Source: Luteolibacter sp. Y139
Lineage (GTDB): Bacteria; Verrucomicrobiota; Verrucomicrobiia; Verrucomicrobiales; Akkermansiaceae
Assembly (NCBI RefSeq): GCF_038066715.1
Contig: NZ_JBBUKT010000015.1
Span: 102,340 to 166,339 of the forward strand
Length of the DNA: 64,000 nt
Direction of reading: 5' to 3'
Below are positions 44,959-52,147 of the stretch, one piece after another; the stretch's first letter is position 1; every line of letters starts with the position of its first letter. The notes beneath the pieces were generated by a model that had not been told where the DNA came from, did no database searches, and was given only the letters and a program-made list of their open reading frames with translations. A program made the translations under genes and the position numbers.

Positions 44959-45345
44959 ATGAAACGAAACCATCGTTTGAACCTGCTGGCCGCCCTTGTC
45001 TTGGGAACCCTCGGCAGCTGCAGCTACTATGAAACCCCGACCAATGCCGGACCGGACTATACCACCGGTCACGTGGTGACGACGCTTCCCTCGGGATATC
45101 GGACCGTCACTGTTGGCGGCACCCAATACTACTCCTACGGCGACTCCTACTACCGTCCGCAGGGGAGTGGCTATGTGATCGTGGACTCGCCCTACGCCAC
45201 CACGACGGGCAGCGTCAGTGTGATCAGGGAGCTTCCTTCCGGATACCGGATCGTCAGCCGCGATGGCCAGCGCTACTATCAATCCGGCAGCTCATACTAC
45301 CAAGCTCGCTCCGGCGGCTATGTGGTGGTGCCGAATCCATTCTGA
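44959..45345 (+). CDS. DUF6515-like lipoprotein with repeated YR/YY motifs
   Basis: This 128-residue protein has a lipoprotein signal (lipobox LGTLGSC, Cys near 21). Two similar modules of about 45 residues follow: TTLPSGYRTVTVGGTQYYSYGD and ELPSGYRIVSRDGQRYYQSGS, each with SYYR or SYYQ and GYVIV or GYVVV. This Pro-Ser-Gly-Tyr repeat pattern is common in small envelope proteins of these bacteria. The function is unknown. Its 3' end overlaps the hybrid kinase gene tail-to-tail by 28 nt. The ATG at 44959 gives the lipobox. Confidence 0.75.
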   Translation: MKRNHRLNLLAALVLGTLGSCSYYETPTNAGPDYTTGHVVTTLPSGYRTVTVGGTQYYSYGDSYYRPQGSGYVIVDSPYATTTGSVSVIRELPSGYRIVSRDGQRYYQSGSSYYQARSGGYVVVPNPF

Positions 45346-47552
45346 TCCGAGGCCTCGGCCTCTTTAAGGATTGCCGCACGAATCCTCGCCAAGCTCACGG
45401 GCTTCGCGAGGACTTCGTCGGCACCCAGGGTCCTGACTTGATCGATTCGCTCGGGACGCGCATCCCCGGAGATGACGATCTTGCGGGCGATGGTTTGCCC
45501 GGACTGAGCGAGATGCTGGAGGATGGCCGTCCCATCCATGTCCGGGAGATTGAGGTCTAACAAGAGGATGTCGAATCCGGCTTGAGCGATGGAGGAGAGG
45601 GCGGAGCGGCCGTCGGCTGCGGCAATTACTTTCGCGCCCTCTCCGGCCAACAATTCTTCCACGGAGGCGCGGGCGACTTCGTTGTCCTCCACCAAAAGGA
45701 CGCGCAGGCCATGCATGCGGGCTTGGAAGCCCGGCTCCGGGATGATTTCGCGATGGCTCAGACCTGGCCCGACGACGAGTTCCCCCGGGATGATGAGAGT
45801 GAAGGTGGTGCCATTTCCCACGATGCTTTCCAGTGAGAGGGTGCAACCGAGGGATGCCACGAGGCGGCGGCAGATGGCGAGACCCAGGCCGGCGCCCTTT
45901 TCGCGATTTCGTTCGGGATTGCGGAGTTGGAAGAACTCGTCGAACACCTTGTTCAAAGCGTCGCCTGGGATGCCGATACCGGTGTCGGTGATCGAGATGC
46001 GCACGTCACTGCCGATCGTCACCTCGACCCTGACGCTGCCGCGTTCGGTGAATTTCACCGCGTTGCTGAGGAGATTCGAGATGACCCGCTTGAGCTTGGT
46101 CGGATCCGTTGCGAGTTTGACAGGGACCGGCGGCATGACCTTTGCGATGGTCAGCCCTTTGCCCGCGGCGGCGGTCTCAGCCTGGAATACTTCCGCATCG
46201 ACCAATTCGTTCAGGAGGAACTCTGTGACGTGCAAGTCAGCTTGACCCGAATCGAGGCGTGTCAGATCGAGCACATCGCTCACGAGTTCGACGAGCGAGC
46301 GGGCATTCGTCCACAGGCTGCGCGCCAGTTCCGGGACGCGGTGAGCCTGCTGAGGATCGGAGCTGGCCCGTTCCACGAGCTCTGCAAGCAGCGAGATCGC
46401 ATTGGCCGGGGTGCGAACGTCATGCGACACCGCGGCGAGGAACCGGCTTTTTTGAAGTGCGGCATCCTCGGCGTCGCGCCGCCGGGTTTCGAGTTCCTTT
46501 TGGATGCGGATGGACTGGAGTGCGAGGGCGCCTTGAGACGCCAGCCATTCGGAGATGCTGAAATCGTGGTCCGTCCATTCCCGAGGCTCCACGCTGTAAA
46601 CGCAGAGGATGGCCACTACCTTGCCCTCGTACCAAATCGGTGAGGCAATGGCGGAAGCCAAAGGACGGCCCGCCCGAAGCGAAGGCAATCGCAGGTCATG
46701 GCGCTGATGGATATCGTTCAAGCCTGCCGTGCGTTCGCTCTCTGCCGCCAGGCATGCGAAGGAGCGCTCGAAGGAGATGCCATCGTCCATGCGACCCTGA
46801 AGCCCGAACCCACAATCGCCCCACACCTCGTAAGCGTCGCGCTGTACCGCAATCACTTCCGCCGCGGCGACCTCGTCCAGGATCTGAAGCGCGGCCTGGC
46901 ACACGCCGCTCATCACGTAGGACTCACTCATGTCGCCTCGCATCCAGCGGCCCGAGTGGAGAAGGGTTTCCAAGCCCTTCTCGCGGCGCATCAGCTCGCG
47001 ATTCAGCTCCTGGAGATCGGACCCTTGCTGCTCCAGTTCTTCCGCTTGCTGGCGAAGTTCTTCCGACTGTTGTTCAAGTTCCTCCGTCTGGCTCTGCAGC
47101 TCTTCATTTTGACGGGCGATCTCCTCTTCCCGTGCGGCGAGTTCCGCGTTGCCCTGCTCGAGTTCGAGATTGAGGACCTCGAGCCGGTGTTGTTTCTCAT
47201 CCAACCGCGTGTGCACGCCAAGCAAGCTATGGATGGCGAGGGTGACCACTCCGATGTTTACCCATTCGGAGGCCAGCCAAAACCACTTGTAGTTTCCGGC
47301 GACGATATCCTCCGGAAGGATCACGAGGATCTTCAACGCTGTGACCCCGGAGAGGATCACGGCCATGGCATGGAGCAGTCCCTTGCTGCGATTCCATAGG
47401 CAGAGCAGCAGTGGAAGCACCACGGATACGGGAAAGATGCGGTCTTGAAAGACGAAGAGCCGCATCCACCCGAAGAAGGCCACGGCCAACGCGCAGATCA
47501 GTGTCGACAGCCAGAGAGGTGGCTTTGTGCCGTTGGATGAGGACGAGGTCAT
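45318..47552 (-). CDS. Membrane-bound hybrid histidine kinase (coiled coil, GAF, HisKA, HATPase, receiver)
   Basis: This 744-residue kinase begins with about four transmembrane segments (residues 14-114). A Glu/Gln-rich coiled coil at about 117-197 repeats EELQSQTEELEQQSEEL-like heptads. A GAF-like domain (207-347) precedes HisKA with phosphoacceptor His377 (SHDVRTP). HATPase motifs follow: N box NLLSNAVKF, G1 DTGIGI, G2 GAGLGLAI. A C-terminal receiver has Asp in ILLLDLNLPDMDG. The ATG at 47552 shares its A with the CheR stop (TGATG), so the two are coupled. No output regulator is adjacent. The coil resembles chemoreceptor methylation helices. Confidence 0.9.
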   Translation of the reverse strand: MTSSSSNGTKPPLWLSTLICALAVAFFGWMRLFVFQDRIFPVSVVLPLLLCLWNRSKGLLHAMAVILSGVTALKILVILPEDIVAGNYKWFWLASEWVNIGVVTLAIHSLLGVHTRLDEKQHRLEVLNLELEQGNAELAAREEEIARQNEELQSQTEELEQQSEELRQQAEELEQQGSDLQELNRELMRREKGLETLLHSGRWMRGDMSESYVMSGVCQAALQILDEVAAAEVIAVQRDAYEVWGDCGFGLQGRMDDGISFERSFACLAAESERTAGLNDIHQRHDLRLPSLRAGRPLASAIASPIWYEGKVVAILCVYSVEPREWTDHDFSISEWLASQGALALQSIRIQKELETRRRDAEDAALQKSRFLAAVSHDVRTPANAISLLAELVERASSDPQQAHRVPELARSLWTNARSLVELVSDVLDLTRLDSGQADLHVTEFLLNELVDAEVFQAETAAAGKGLTIAKVMPPVPVKLATDPTKLKRVISNLLSNAVKFTERGSVRVEVTIGSDVRISITDTGIGIPGDALNKVFDEFFQLRNPERNREKGAGLGLAICRRLVASLGCTLSLESIVGNGTTFTLIIPGELVVGPGLSHREIIPEPGFQARMHGLRVLLVEDNEVARASVEELLAGEGAKVIAAADGRSALSSIAQAGFDILLLDLNLPDMDGTAILQHLAQSGQTIARKIVISGDARPERIDQVRTLGADEVLAKPVSLARIRAAILKEAEASDQNGFGTTT

Positions 47553-48544
47553 CAACTCGTGTGGGGGCGGGGGCATTTGCGATAGATCGAGGGGGAAATC
47601 CGATGCAGGGAGGAGATGCGGGGCTTTTCGGCCTTACCGACGATGAGGAAGCCTCCCGGTGCAAGTGCTTCCGCCAGACGCCCCCAGAGCACTTCGGCGG
47701 CGAGAGGTTCGAGGTAGATGGCCAGATTGCGACAGAGGATCAGGTCCCAGCTTTCCCATGGCCGAGGAGCGAGCAGATCCGACTGCTCCCACTGCAACGC
47801 CTCGCGGATTTCATGGGACATGACGATCCTGCCGTCGGCGAGTTCCTGCGAATGAAAGGCGGCTGAGACAGGCTGGGCTCGCTCTCTCGGGAGATACACG
47901 CCGCGCTTCGCGTGTTCAATGGCATCCGGACGGCAGTCGCTGCCTAACAGATGACTGCCCTTGAGACTGCCGAGCTTCGCCAACAGGATGGCCACGGAGT
48001 AGAGCTCCGCGCCATCGGAGCATGCGGCGCTCCAGATGCGGAGGGAAGGGGAGCGCTGGGTCAGCTTTGGAAGGATGTGCTGCTCCAGGTGTGCAAAGAC
48101 CGAGGGATCGCGGAACAATTCCGTGGTGCCGATCAACAATGATTCGAGTGCTTTAAGGGCCAGCGCGGGATTGGCGGCCAGCACGCGCTCCGCTGCCGCC
48201 AGCGTATCCACGCGGAGGGCTCGCAAGCAGGCAGGAAAACGTCTGACGAGCGGGGCGGTGCGGTAGAGCCAGGGATCCAGACCCGCTTGCATGAGAGTCC
48301 GTCGTAGGAACGAGGTGATGGCGTCGTTCGTTGGTTCGGGGCGGGGAAGGGGAGGGATAGGCCGTGGAGCCAGCGCCAGCTTTTTCCTTCCGCTTGGAAC
48401 GGATGGAGAACCACGAAACAGCACGTGGCGGAAACGCGCTTCGTCGGGGGTCTCCGAAGCCGGCTGCGTCGCGATTGCTGTGACCGCGCCACGGGGATTG
48501 GGAAGAGGGGAGGTCGGGGTGTTGCCAAGGCCGGCAATTTCCAT
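47552..48544 (-). CDS. CheR-type protein methyltransferase
   Basis: This 330-residue SAM methyltransferase has a Pro/Arg-rich N-terminal tail (about 1-70), a CheR N-terminal helical domain (NDAITSFLRRTLMQAG; LESLLIGTTELFRDPSVFAH with the conserved Arg) and a catalytic domain (LRIWSAACSDGAELYSVAIL; LLGSDCRPDAIEHAKRGVY; LILCRNLAIYLEP; GGFLIVGKAE). In chemotaxis CheR methylates receptor glutamates, but there is no CheA, CheW, CheB or receptor gene nearby. The motif SDGAELYS departs from the usual STGEEPYS. It precedes the hybrid kinase with a one-base stop-start overlap, which suggests that the kinase is its substrate. Confidence 0.87.
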   Translation of the reverse strand: MEIAGLGNTPTSPLPNPRGAVTAIATQPASETPDEARFRHVLFRGSPSVPSGRKKLALAPRPIPPLPRPEPTNDAITSFLRRTLMQAGLDPWLYRTAPLVRRFPACLRALRVDTLAAAERVLAANPALALKALESLLIGTTELFRDPSVFAHLEQHILPKLTQRSPSLRIWSAACSDGAELYSVAILLAKLGSLKGSHLLGSDCRPDAIEHAKRGVYLPRERAQPVSAAFHSQELADGRIVMSHEIREALQWEQSDLLAPRPWESWDLILCRNLAIYLEPLAAEVLWGRLAEALAPGGFLIVGKAEKPRISSLHRISPSIYRKCPRPHTS

Positions 48545-48633
48545 GGTCTGGAGATCTTGGCTTTGCCCCGAATGAAGGTCCAGCGTTTCGGCCGTGAGGA
48601 TGGCGATGGCGGTACGCCGGTATCGGGATCACG

Positions 48634-48741
48634 GGGATCGCGAGCCCAGCGATGCAAAGCACTAAGTGTGGTTCCCCGTGCTCTACCGCTGGTTTTCACC
48701 GAAATGCCGATCCGGATTTGCCTGAAGCCGGGATCGCGAGC
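48634..48741. repeat. Direct 12-bp repeats 96 bp apart upstream of the CheR gene
   Basis: GGGATCGCGAGC at 48634-48645 recurs at 48730-48741 in the same orientation, both with a nearby CGATG. They lie in the 209-nt non-coding gap between the CheR start and the hypothetical gene at 48754. Confidence 0.5.
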
Positions 48742-48753
48742 TTACGATGTCGG

Positions 48754-49026
48754 CTAGAAGACCGGTGCAATGCGAATGTCGGAGTAGTCCTTCCGGGCAA
48801 GATACTCGAAGGGGCCGACGCCAACGGGCATCCGGGGAAGCCGGAGGGCGATGAGTGCTTCGCCCTCGGTGACAAAGCATGTGTCACCGAAGTCATCCAA
48901 TAAAGGCTCTTCAGAGCGGATCAAGCAGCCGTCTCCCCAATCGTCGACCACTTCGGTGCCTTCCCTGAGGAGAAATCCACCGCGGCCGTCGCGCATATAA
49001 ATCTCGGGATGAAGAATGGTGCTCAT
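48754..49026 (-). CDS. Small hypothetical protein
   Basis: This 90-residue acidic soluble protein (STILHPEIYMRDGRGGFLL; DDWGDGCLIRSEEPLLDDFG) has paired DDWGD and DDFGD motifs that suggest an internal duplication of about 16 residues. No known domain is recognised. It ends with IRIAPVF. It lies between the CheR pair and sodC with its own leader. The ATG at 49026 is preferred to an upstream in-frame Met. Confidence 0.6.
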   Translation of the reverse strand: MSTILHPEIYMRDGRGGFLLREGTEVVDDWGDGCLIRSEEPLLDDFGDTCFVTEGEALIALRLPRMPVGVGPFEYLARKDYSDIRIAPVF

Positions 49027-49098
49027 TGAATACTTCCTCGCAGGGAACATTCCAAGATGAGATCCCTTCACAGCGCTTGGATATTAGGTGCATGCGAG

Positions 49099-49131
49099 TG
49101 ATCCCCTCGATGCAAATCGCTCGGGGGATCA
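49099..49131. terminator. Long imperfect stem-loop after sodC
   Basis: TGATCCCC and GGGGATCA form the outer stem, and CGAT/ATCG around GCAA the inner stem. It lies 27 nt past the sodC stop. There is no U-run, so it may be a terminator or an mRNA-stabilising hairpin. Confidence 0.45.
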
Positions 49132-49157
49132 TTGCAGGTCGCCTGATGAGGCGGCCC

Positions 49158-49853
49158 CTACTCTCCCTGAGACTCGTCGCTATCGGGGGTGGTCGGCTTG
49201 GTTTCCTTCTTTTCCGGGTCGCTGGAAGCCGATGGAGGCGGGGCCGTGGGCGGCACTGACTTCGGAGCGGGGGCCGCCTTGGGTTTTGAATCCTTTGAGA
49301 TGCCGATCACTCCGGCTCCGATCCGGTCTCCAGCATTGCCGGATGGCTGGCCGCCATCATCGGCTTTGGCATGGACGATCACGGAGCGCCCGAGGATCCC
49401 GCTCTTCCCGGAATCCAAGGTAATATTGTTCACCACCAAGGTGAGGGTGGCATTGCCATCGCCGTCCGCCTGGAGATTGCCGAGGTCACCCGCATGGCGA
49501 TTGCTATCGTCGGGGATCGCATGAGGGTGTCCCTCAGGATTGAAATGATCGCCGGCGCTGGTGGCATCATCGCTGCCGAGATCGCCGAATTCGTGGATGT
49601 GAATGGCATGATTGGCATTTGGCGTCAGGCCGCCGATTTTGGCGGTGACGAGAATGCCGTCGTCCACCTTTTCGAATTCGACGCTTCCGCGGACGTTGCT
49701 GTTCATGGTGGGCCGGATGATGGCGACGAGCTTTTTCAATTCCGCCGACGACACGTGAGCCGGTCGCTGGGGCGCTGAATCTTGCGCGTGGATCGTGGGA
49801 GCCACCGAGACGAACAGAACTGCGCCGAGGCCCAGAGAGTGGATGATTTTCAT
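49158..49853 (-). CDS. sodC: Cu/Zn superoxide dismutase lacking the conserved cysteines
   Basis: This 231-residue secreted SOD has a signal peptide (1-23, ending IHAQ). All metal ligands are present: His85, His87 and His161 for copper, bridging His103, and His111, His120 and Asp123 for zinc (HIHEFGD, DHFNPEGHPHAIP, RHAGDLGN, VIVHAKADDGG). The disulfide cysteines are missing: GDC is GDL and ACGVIG is GAGVIG, and I see no Cys in the protein. A 45-residue Pro/Ala/Ser/Glu-rich tail follows the domain. It is last in a three-gene minus-strand operon, 13 nt after the DUF2383-like gene. Confidence 0.9.
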   Translation of the reverse strand: MKIIHSLGLGAVLFVSVAPTIHAQDSAPQRPAHVSSAELKKLVAIIRPTMNSNVRGSVEFEKVDDGILVTAKIGGLTPNANHAIHIHEFGDLGSDDATSAGDHFNPEGHPHAIPDDSNRHAGDLGNLQADGDGNATLTLVVNNITLDSGKSGILGRSVIVHAKADDGGQPSGNAGDRIGAGVIGISKDSKPKAAPAPKSVPPTAPPPSASSDPEKKETKPTTPDSDESQGE

Positions 49854-49866
49854 GGTGAAGATCAGT

Positions 49867-50607
49867 TTATGGTGAGACGGCGACGAGCTGCGGTTGAGCT
49901 TGGGGCCGCTGGCGAAGCAGGCTGTTCAAGTTCTCTTGAACTCGCGGCAGCAGGTGGCGACGGATCAGGGTCTTGTGATCTTCGCCGAATGAAGCACTCA
50001 GAAGAGCTTCTTCCAACGCCCGCACCGTCGCTTCTTCGGCAGCGAGCATCAGAGGAAACAGTGATGAGCCGATGAGGCGCCCGCCGGTCGCGTGAGCCAA
50101 TTGATCGACGAGTCCATCCCAAGGTGAATTGCCGAGCAGTGGGAAGACACCTGACTCTTGCACGGCTCGCTTCAGATGGCGCACCGCATCGTCATGAACG
50201 GCGCGGAGGTGTTCGACTAGCCGGCGATCTTCTCCTTCGAAGCGGGTGGCCGCACGACCATAGCTTTCGCGACTGGCCAAGGCGGTGGCCAGTAGTTGAT
50301 TGAGTGCTTCGCCTTCTTCCCTGGCGGGAACTTCGCCAAGTGGGGCCGGAGGGGCTAGGAGGTTCCATACCCGTGCGGCACCGACCACCGCGAGGGCAGC
50401 AGGGCCCAAGGGAAGTGCCAAGCGAACTGCTCCTGTGATGAAGCGAAGGATTGGCAATTTGCCTGCGAGATATCCCGCTCCGAAGCAGGCAGCAATGCCT
50501 GCTGCGGGATGACGGGCGATTTGCTGGGAAAGCTCCCGAGCGTGACGGTCTATGGTGGCCCGGGCGGTGGATACCGCAGGTCCGGACTGGAGATCGGAGG
50601 GTTGCAT
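49867..50607 (-). CDS. DUF2383-like four-helix protein with membrane segment
   Basis: This 246-residue protein has an N-terminal helix (TARATIDRHARELSQQIARH), a hydrophobic segment at about 40-85 (GYLAGKLPILRFITG; LALPLGPAALAVVGAA) and a C-terminal helical bundle (about 100-240; LNQLLATALASRESYGRAAT; AVHDDAVRHLKRAV). The bundle resembles PA2169/DUF2383 ferritin-like proteins. The function is unknown, but such proteins are often in stress regulons. It lies 4 nt after the 133-residue gene and 13 nt before sodC, so the three form an operon. The ATG at 50607 is chosen. Confidence 0.72.
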   Translation of the reverse strand: MQPSDLQSGPAVSTARATIDRHARELSQQIARHPAAGIAACFGAGYLAGKLPILRFITGAVRLALPLGPAALAVVGAARVWNLLAPPAPLGEVPAREEGEALNQLLATALASRESYGRAATRFEGEDRRLVEHLRAVHDDAVRHLKRAVQESGVFPLLGNSPWDGLVDQLAHATGGRLIGSSLFPLMLAAEEATVRALEEALLSASFGEDHKTLIRRHLLPRVQENLNSLLRQRPQAQPQLVAVSP

Positions 50608-50611
50608 GGCG

Positions 50612-51013
50612 TTACCAACGGGACTTGAGTTTGCCGAATTGTTTACCCAGATCGCGAAGCGTGTCGTTGTCACGCAAAGCATCGTAGGCATGGTGGACCT
50701 TCTTCGAGGCGGTCGGCAGCAGCGAGCCGATGAAAAGGTCGCGCATCGCGTGAGATCGTTGGCGACTCGACATCAACCAGCCCGCTGCAAATCCGGCTGC
50801 CGCGGCGATGGCAATCTCGCTCCACGGGCGTTGAGAGATTCCCTGGCGGAGATTGGTGAGGAAGTGACGCGCGCTGCCATTGCCCGATCCATGGAGTTCA
50901 TCCCAGTGGGCGTGGCGAGTGGAGGTGGAAGGCTCGCGAGCGGGGCTTCGTTCTGCCTCTTGCTCGGCATTCCGGTCCGGCTGCTGGGTCTGCGAAAAAT
51001 TTTGCGTTCTCAT
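50612..51013 (-). CDS. DUF883/YqjD-like membrane-anchored protein
   Basis: This 133-residue protein has a Gln/Glu/Ser/Arg-rich N-terminus (1-45), a helix (LTNLRQGISQRPWSEIAIAA) and a single transmembrane helix at about 67-82 (IAIAAAAGFAAGWLMSS), followed by a basic helix. The arrangement resembles the ElaB/YqjD/DUF883 inner-membrane family that can bind ribosomes in stationary phase. In that family the anchor is C-terminal; here a 50-residue cytoplasmic tail follows. It is the first gene of the sodC operon and diverges from ku. Confidence 0.65.
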   Translation of the reverse strand: MRTQNFSQTQQPDRNAEQEAERSPAREPSTSTRHAHWDELHGSGNGSARHFLTNLRQGISQRPWSEIAIAAAAGFAAGWLMSSRQRSHAMRDLFIGSLLPTASKKVHHAYDALRDNDTLRDLGKQFGKLKSRW

Positions 51014-51114
51014 ACCCTTCCTTCTCTCGCAGGGAGCGGGCCAACGTGGCTTTGGTGAGCTTGGGCGCTTCGTATTGCATTGACTGCAGGGAATCTAAAG
51101 TGCCTGGCGAGAGG

Positions 51115-51128
51115 TGCCAAAGTTGGCA
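51115..51128. promoter_or_regulatory. Palindrome TGCCAA-AG-TTGGCA between ku and its divergent neighbour
   Basis: A perfect 6-bp inverted repeat with 2-nt spacer. Its centre is 51 bp from that of the palindrome at 51161-51185, which has the same TGCCAA/TTGGC half-sites. Confidence 0.6.
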
Positions 51129-51160
51129 TGATGCGCCGCCTTCACGGCAATTTGCATAGT

Positions 51161-51185
51161 GCCGGGTGCCAATTGGCGCTCCGGC
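51161..51185. promoter_or_regulatory. 25-bp extended palindrome upstream of ku
   Basis: The core GCCAATTGGC (51168-51177) is perfect, and the outer arms GCCGG (51161-51165) and CCGGC (51181-51185) also pair. It lies 32 nt upstream of the ku ATG. A likely operator or activator site. Confidence 0.65.
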
Positions 51186-51217
51186 AAGGGAGGCACGGCG
51201 CGTGCGAAGAGAAAGGA

Positions 51218-52111
51218 ATGCCACGCTCAATCTGGAAAGGTGCCATCGAATTCGGACTGGTGAACATACCTGTCTCGCTCACTGCGGCCGAGGTGAAGCC
51301 GGACATCCAGCTCCATATGGTCGATAGCAAGAATCACGCGCGCATCCGCTACGAGCGCGTGAATGCAGACTCCGGCGAGGAGGTGCCATGGGACCGGATG
51401 GTGCGTGGCTACGAATATGAAGAAGGCCAGTTCATCCTGCTTTCCGATCAAGAGCTTGAGGCCGTGCAGCCAAAGCTTACCAAGACGATTGGCATTAGTG
51501 ATTTTGTGAATTTGGACGACATCGATCCACTGCTCTTCGACAAGCCCTATTATCTGGAGCCAGAGAAGCGTGGGAGGAAAGCGTATGTGCTGCTGCGCGA
51601 GGCGCTGAGGAAGACGGGAAAAGCTGGGATTTCCCGCGTGGTCATCCGCACGCGCGAGTATCTTTCGGCGATGTTCGTGCGGGGCGATGCCCTCGTGCTC
51701 ATGCTGCTGAGATTCCCGCAAGAGATCCGCGCGATCTCGAAGCTCGATTTGCCGACATCGAAGGAAGGCGACGTGGCAAAGCGCGAGATGGACCTCGCCA
51801 CACGCCTGATCCACGACATGTCGGCGAAGTGGCATCCTGACGGATACCACGATGAGTATCGCGATGCGCTGATGACATTCATCGAAAAGAAAATTGAAAC
51901 GGGCGAGACGGTCGAGGACGTGAAGGAAAGCGATACCGAGCGTGAGCCCTCGAAAGGCAAGGTCGTGGATCTGGCCGAATACTTGGAACGCAGCTTGGGG
52001 AAAAAATCTGAACCCGCTCCCAAGAAGAGTTCGAAGGCCAAACCAGCTGCAAAGAAGGCGGCCAAAAAGGCCGCGAAGAAGACCGCTCGCAAGAAGGCCA
52101 AGTCGGCGTGA
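51218..52111 (+). CDS. ku: Ku homodimeric DNA end-binding protein
   Basis: This 297-residue Ku begins PRSIWKGAIEFGLVNIPVSL and includes the characteristic HARIRYERVNADSGEEVPWD, YEYEEGQFILLSDQE, DIDPLLFDKPYYLEPEK and IARLIH-like ATRLIHDMSAKWHPDGYHDEY segments. A C-terminal Lys/Ala-rich tail (KPAAKKAAKKAAKK) should bind DNA. It recruits LigD to double-strand breaks. GAAAGGA lies just before the ATG at 51218. ligD follows 36 nt later on the same strand. Confidence 0.95.
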   Translation: MPRSIWKGAIEFGLVNIPVSLTAAEVKPDIQLHMVDSKNHARIRYERVNADSGEEVPWDRMVRGYEYEEGQFILLSDQELEAVQPKLTKTIGISDFVNLDDIDPLLFDKPYYLEPEKRGRKAYVLLREALRKTGKAGISRVVIRTREYLSAMFVRGDALVLMLLRFPQEIRAISKLDLPTSKEGDVAKREMDLATRLIHDMSAKWHPDGYHDEYRDALMTFIEKKIETGETVEDVKESDTEREPSKGKVVDLAEYLERSLGKKSEPAPKKSSKAKPAAKKAAKKAAKKTARKKAKSA

Positions 52112-52147
52112 CGGAGGGCTTGGAACGGGAATTGCGAAAGCGTTCCC

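Noticed and set aside
51060..51217. Sigma-54 promoter from TTGGCAC sequences near ku
   Set aside because: The spacing from GG to the next GC is not 10-11 nt in any candidate, so the -24/-12 pattern fails. Palindromes explain the repeats better.
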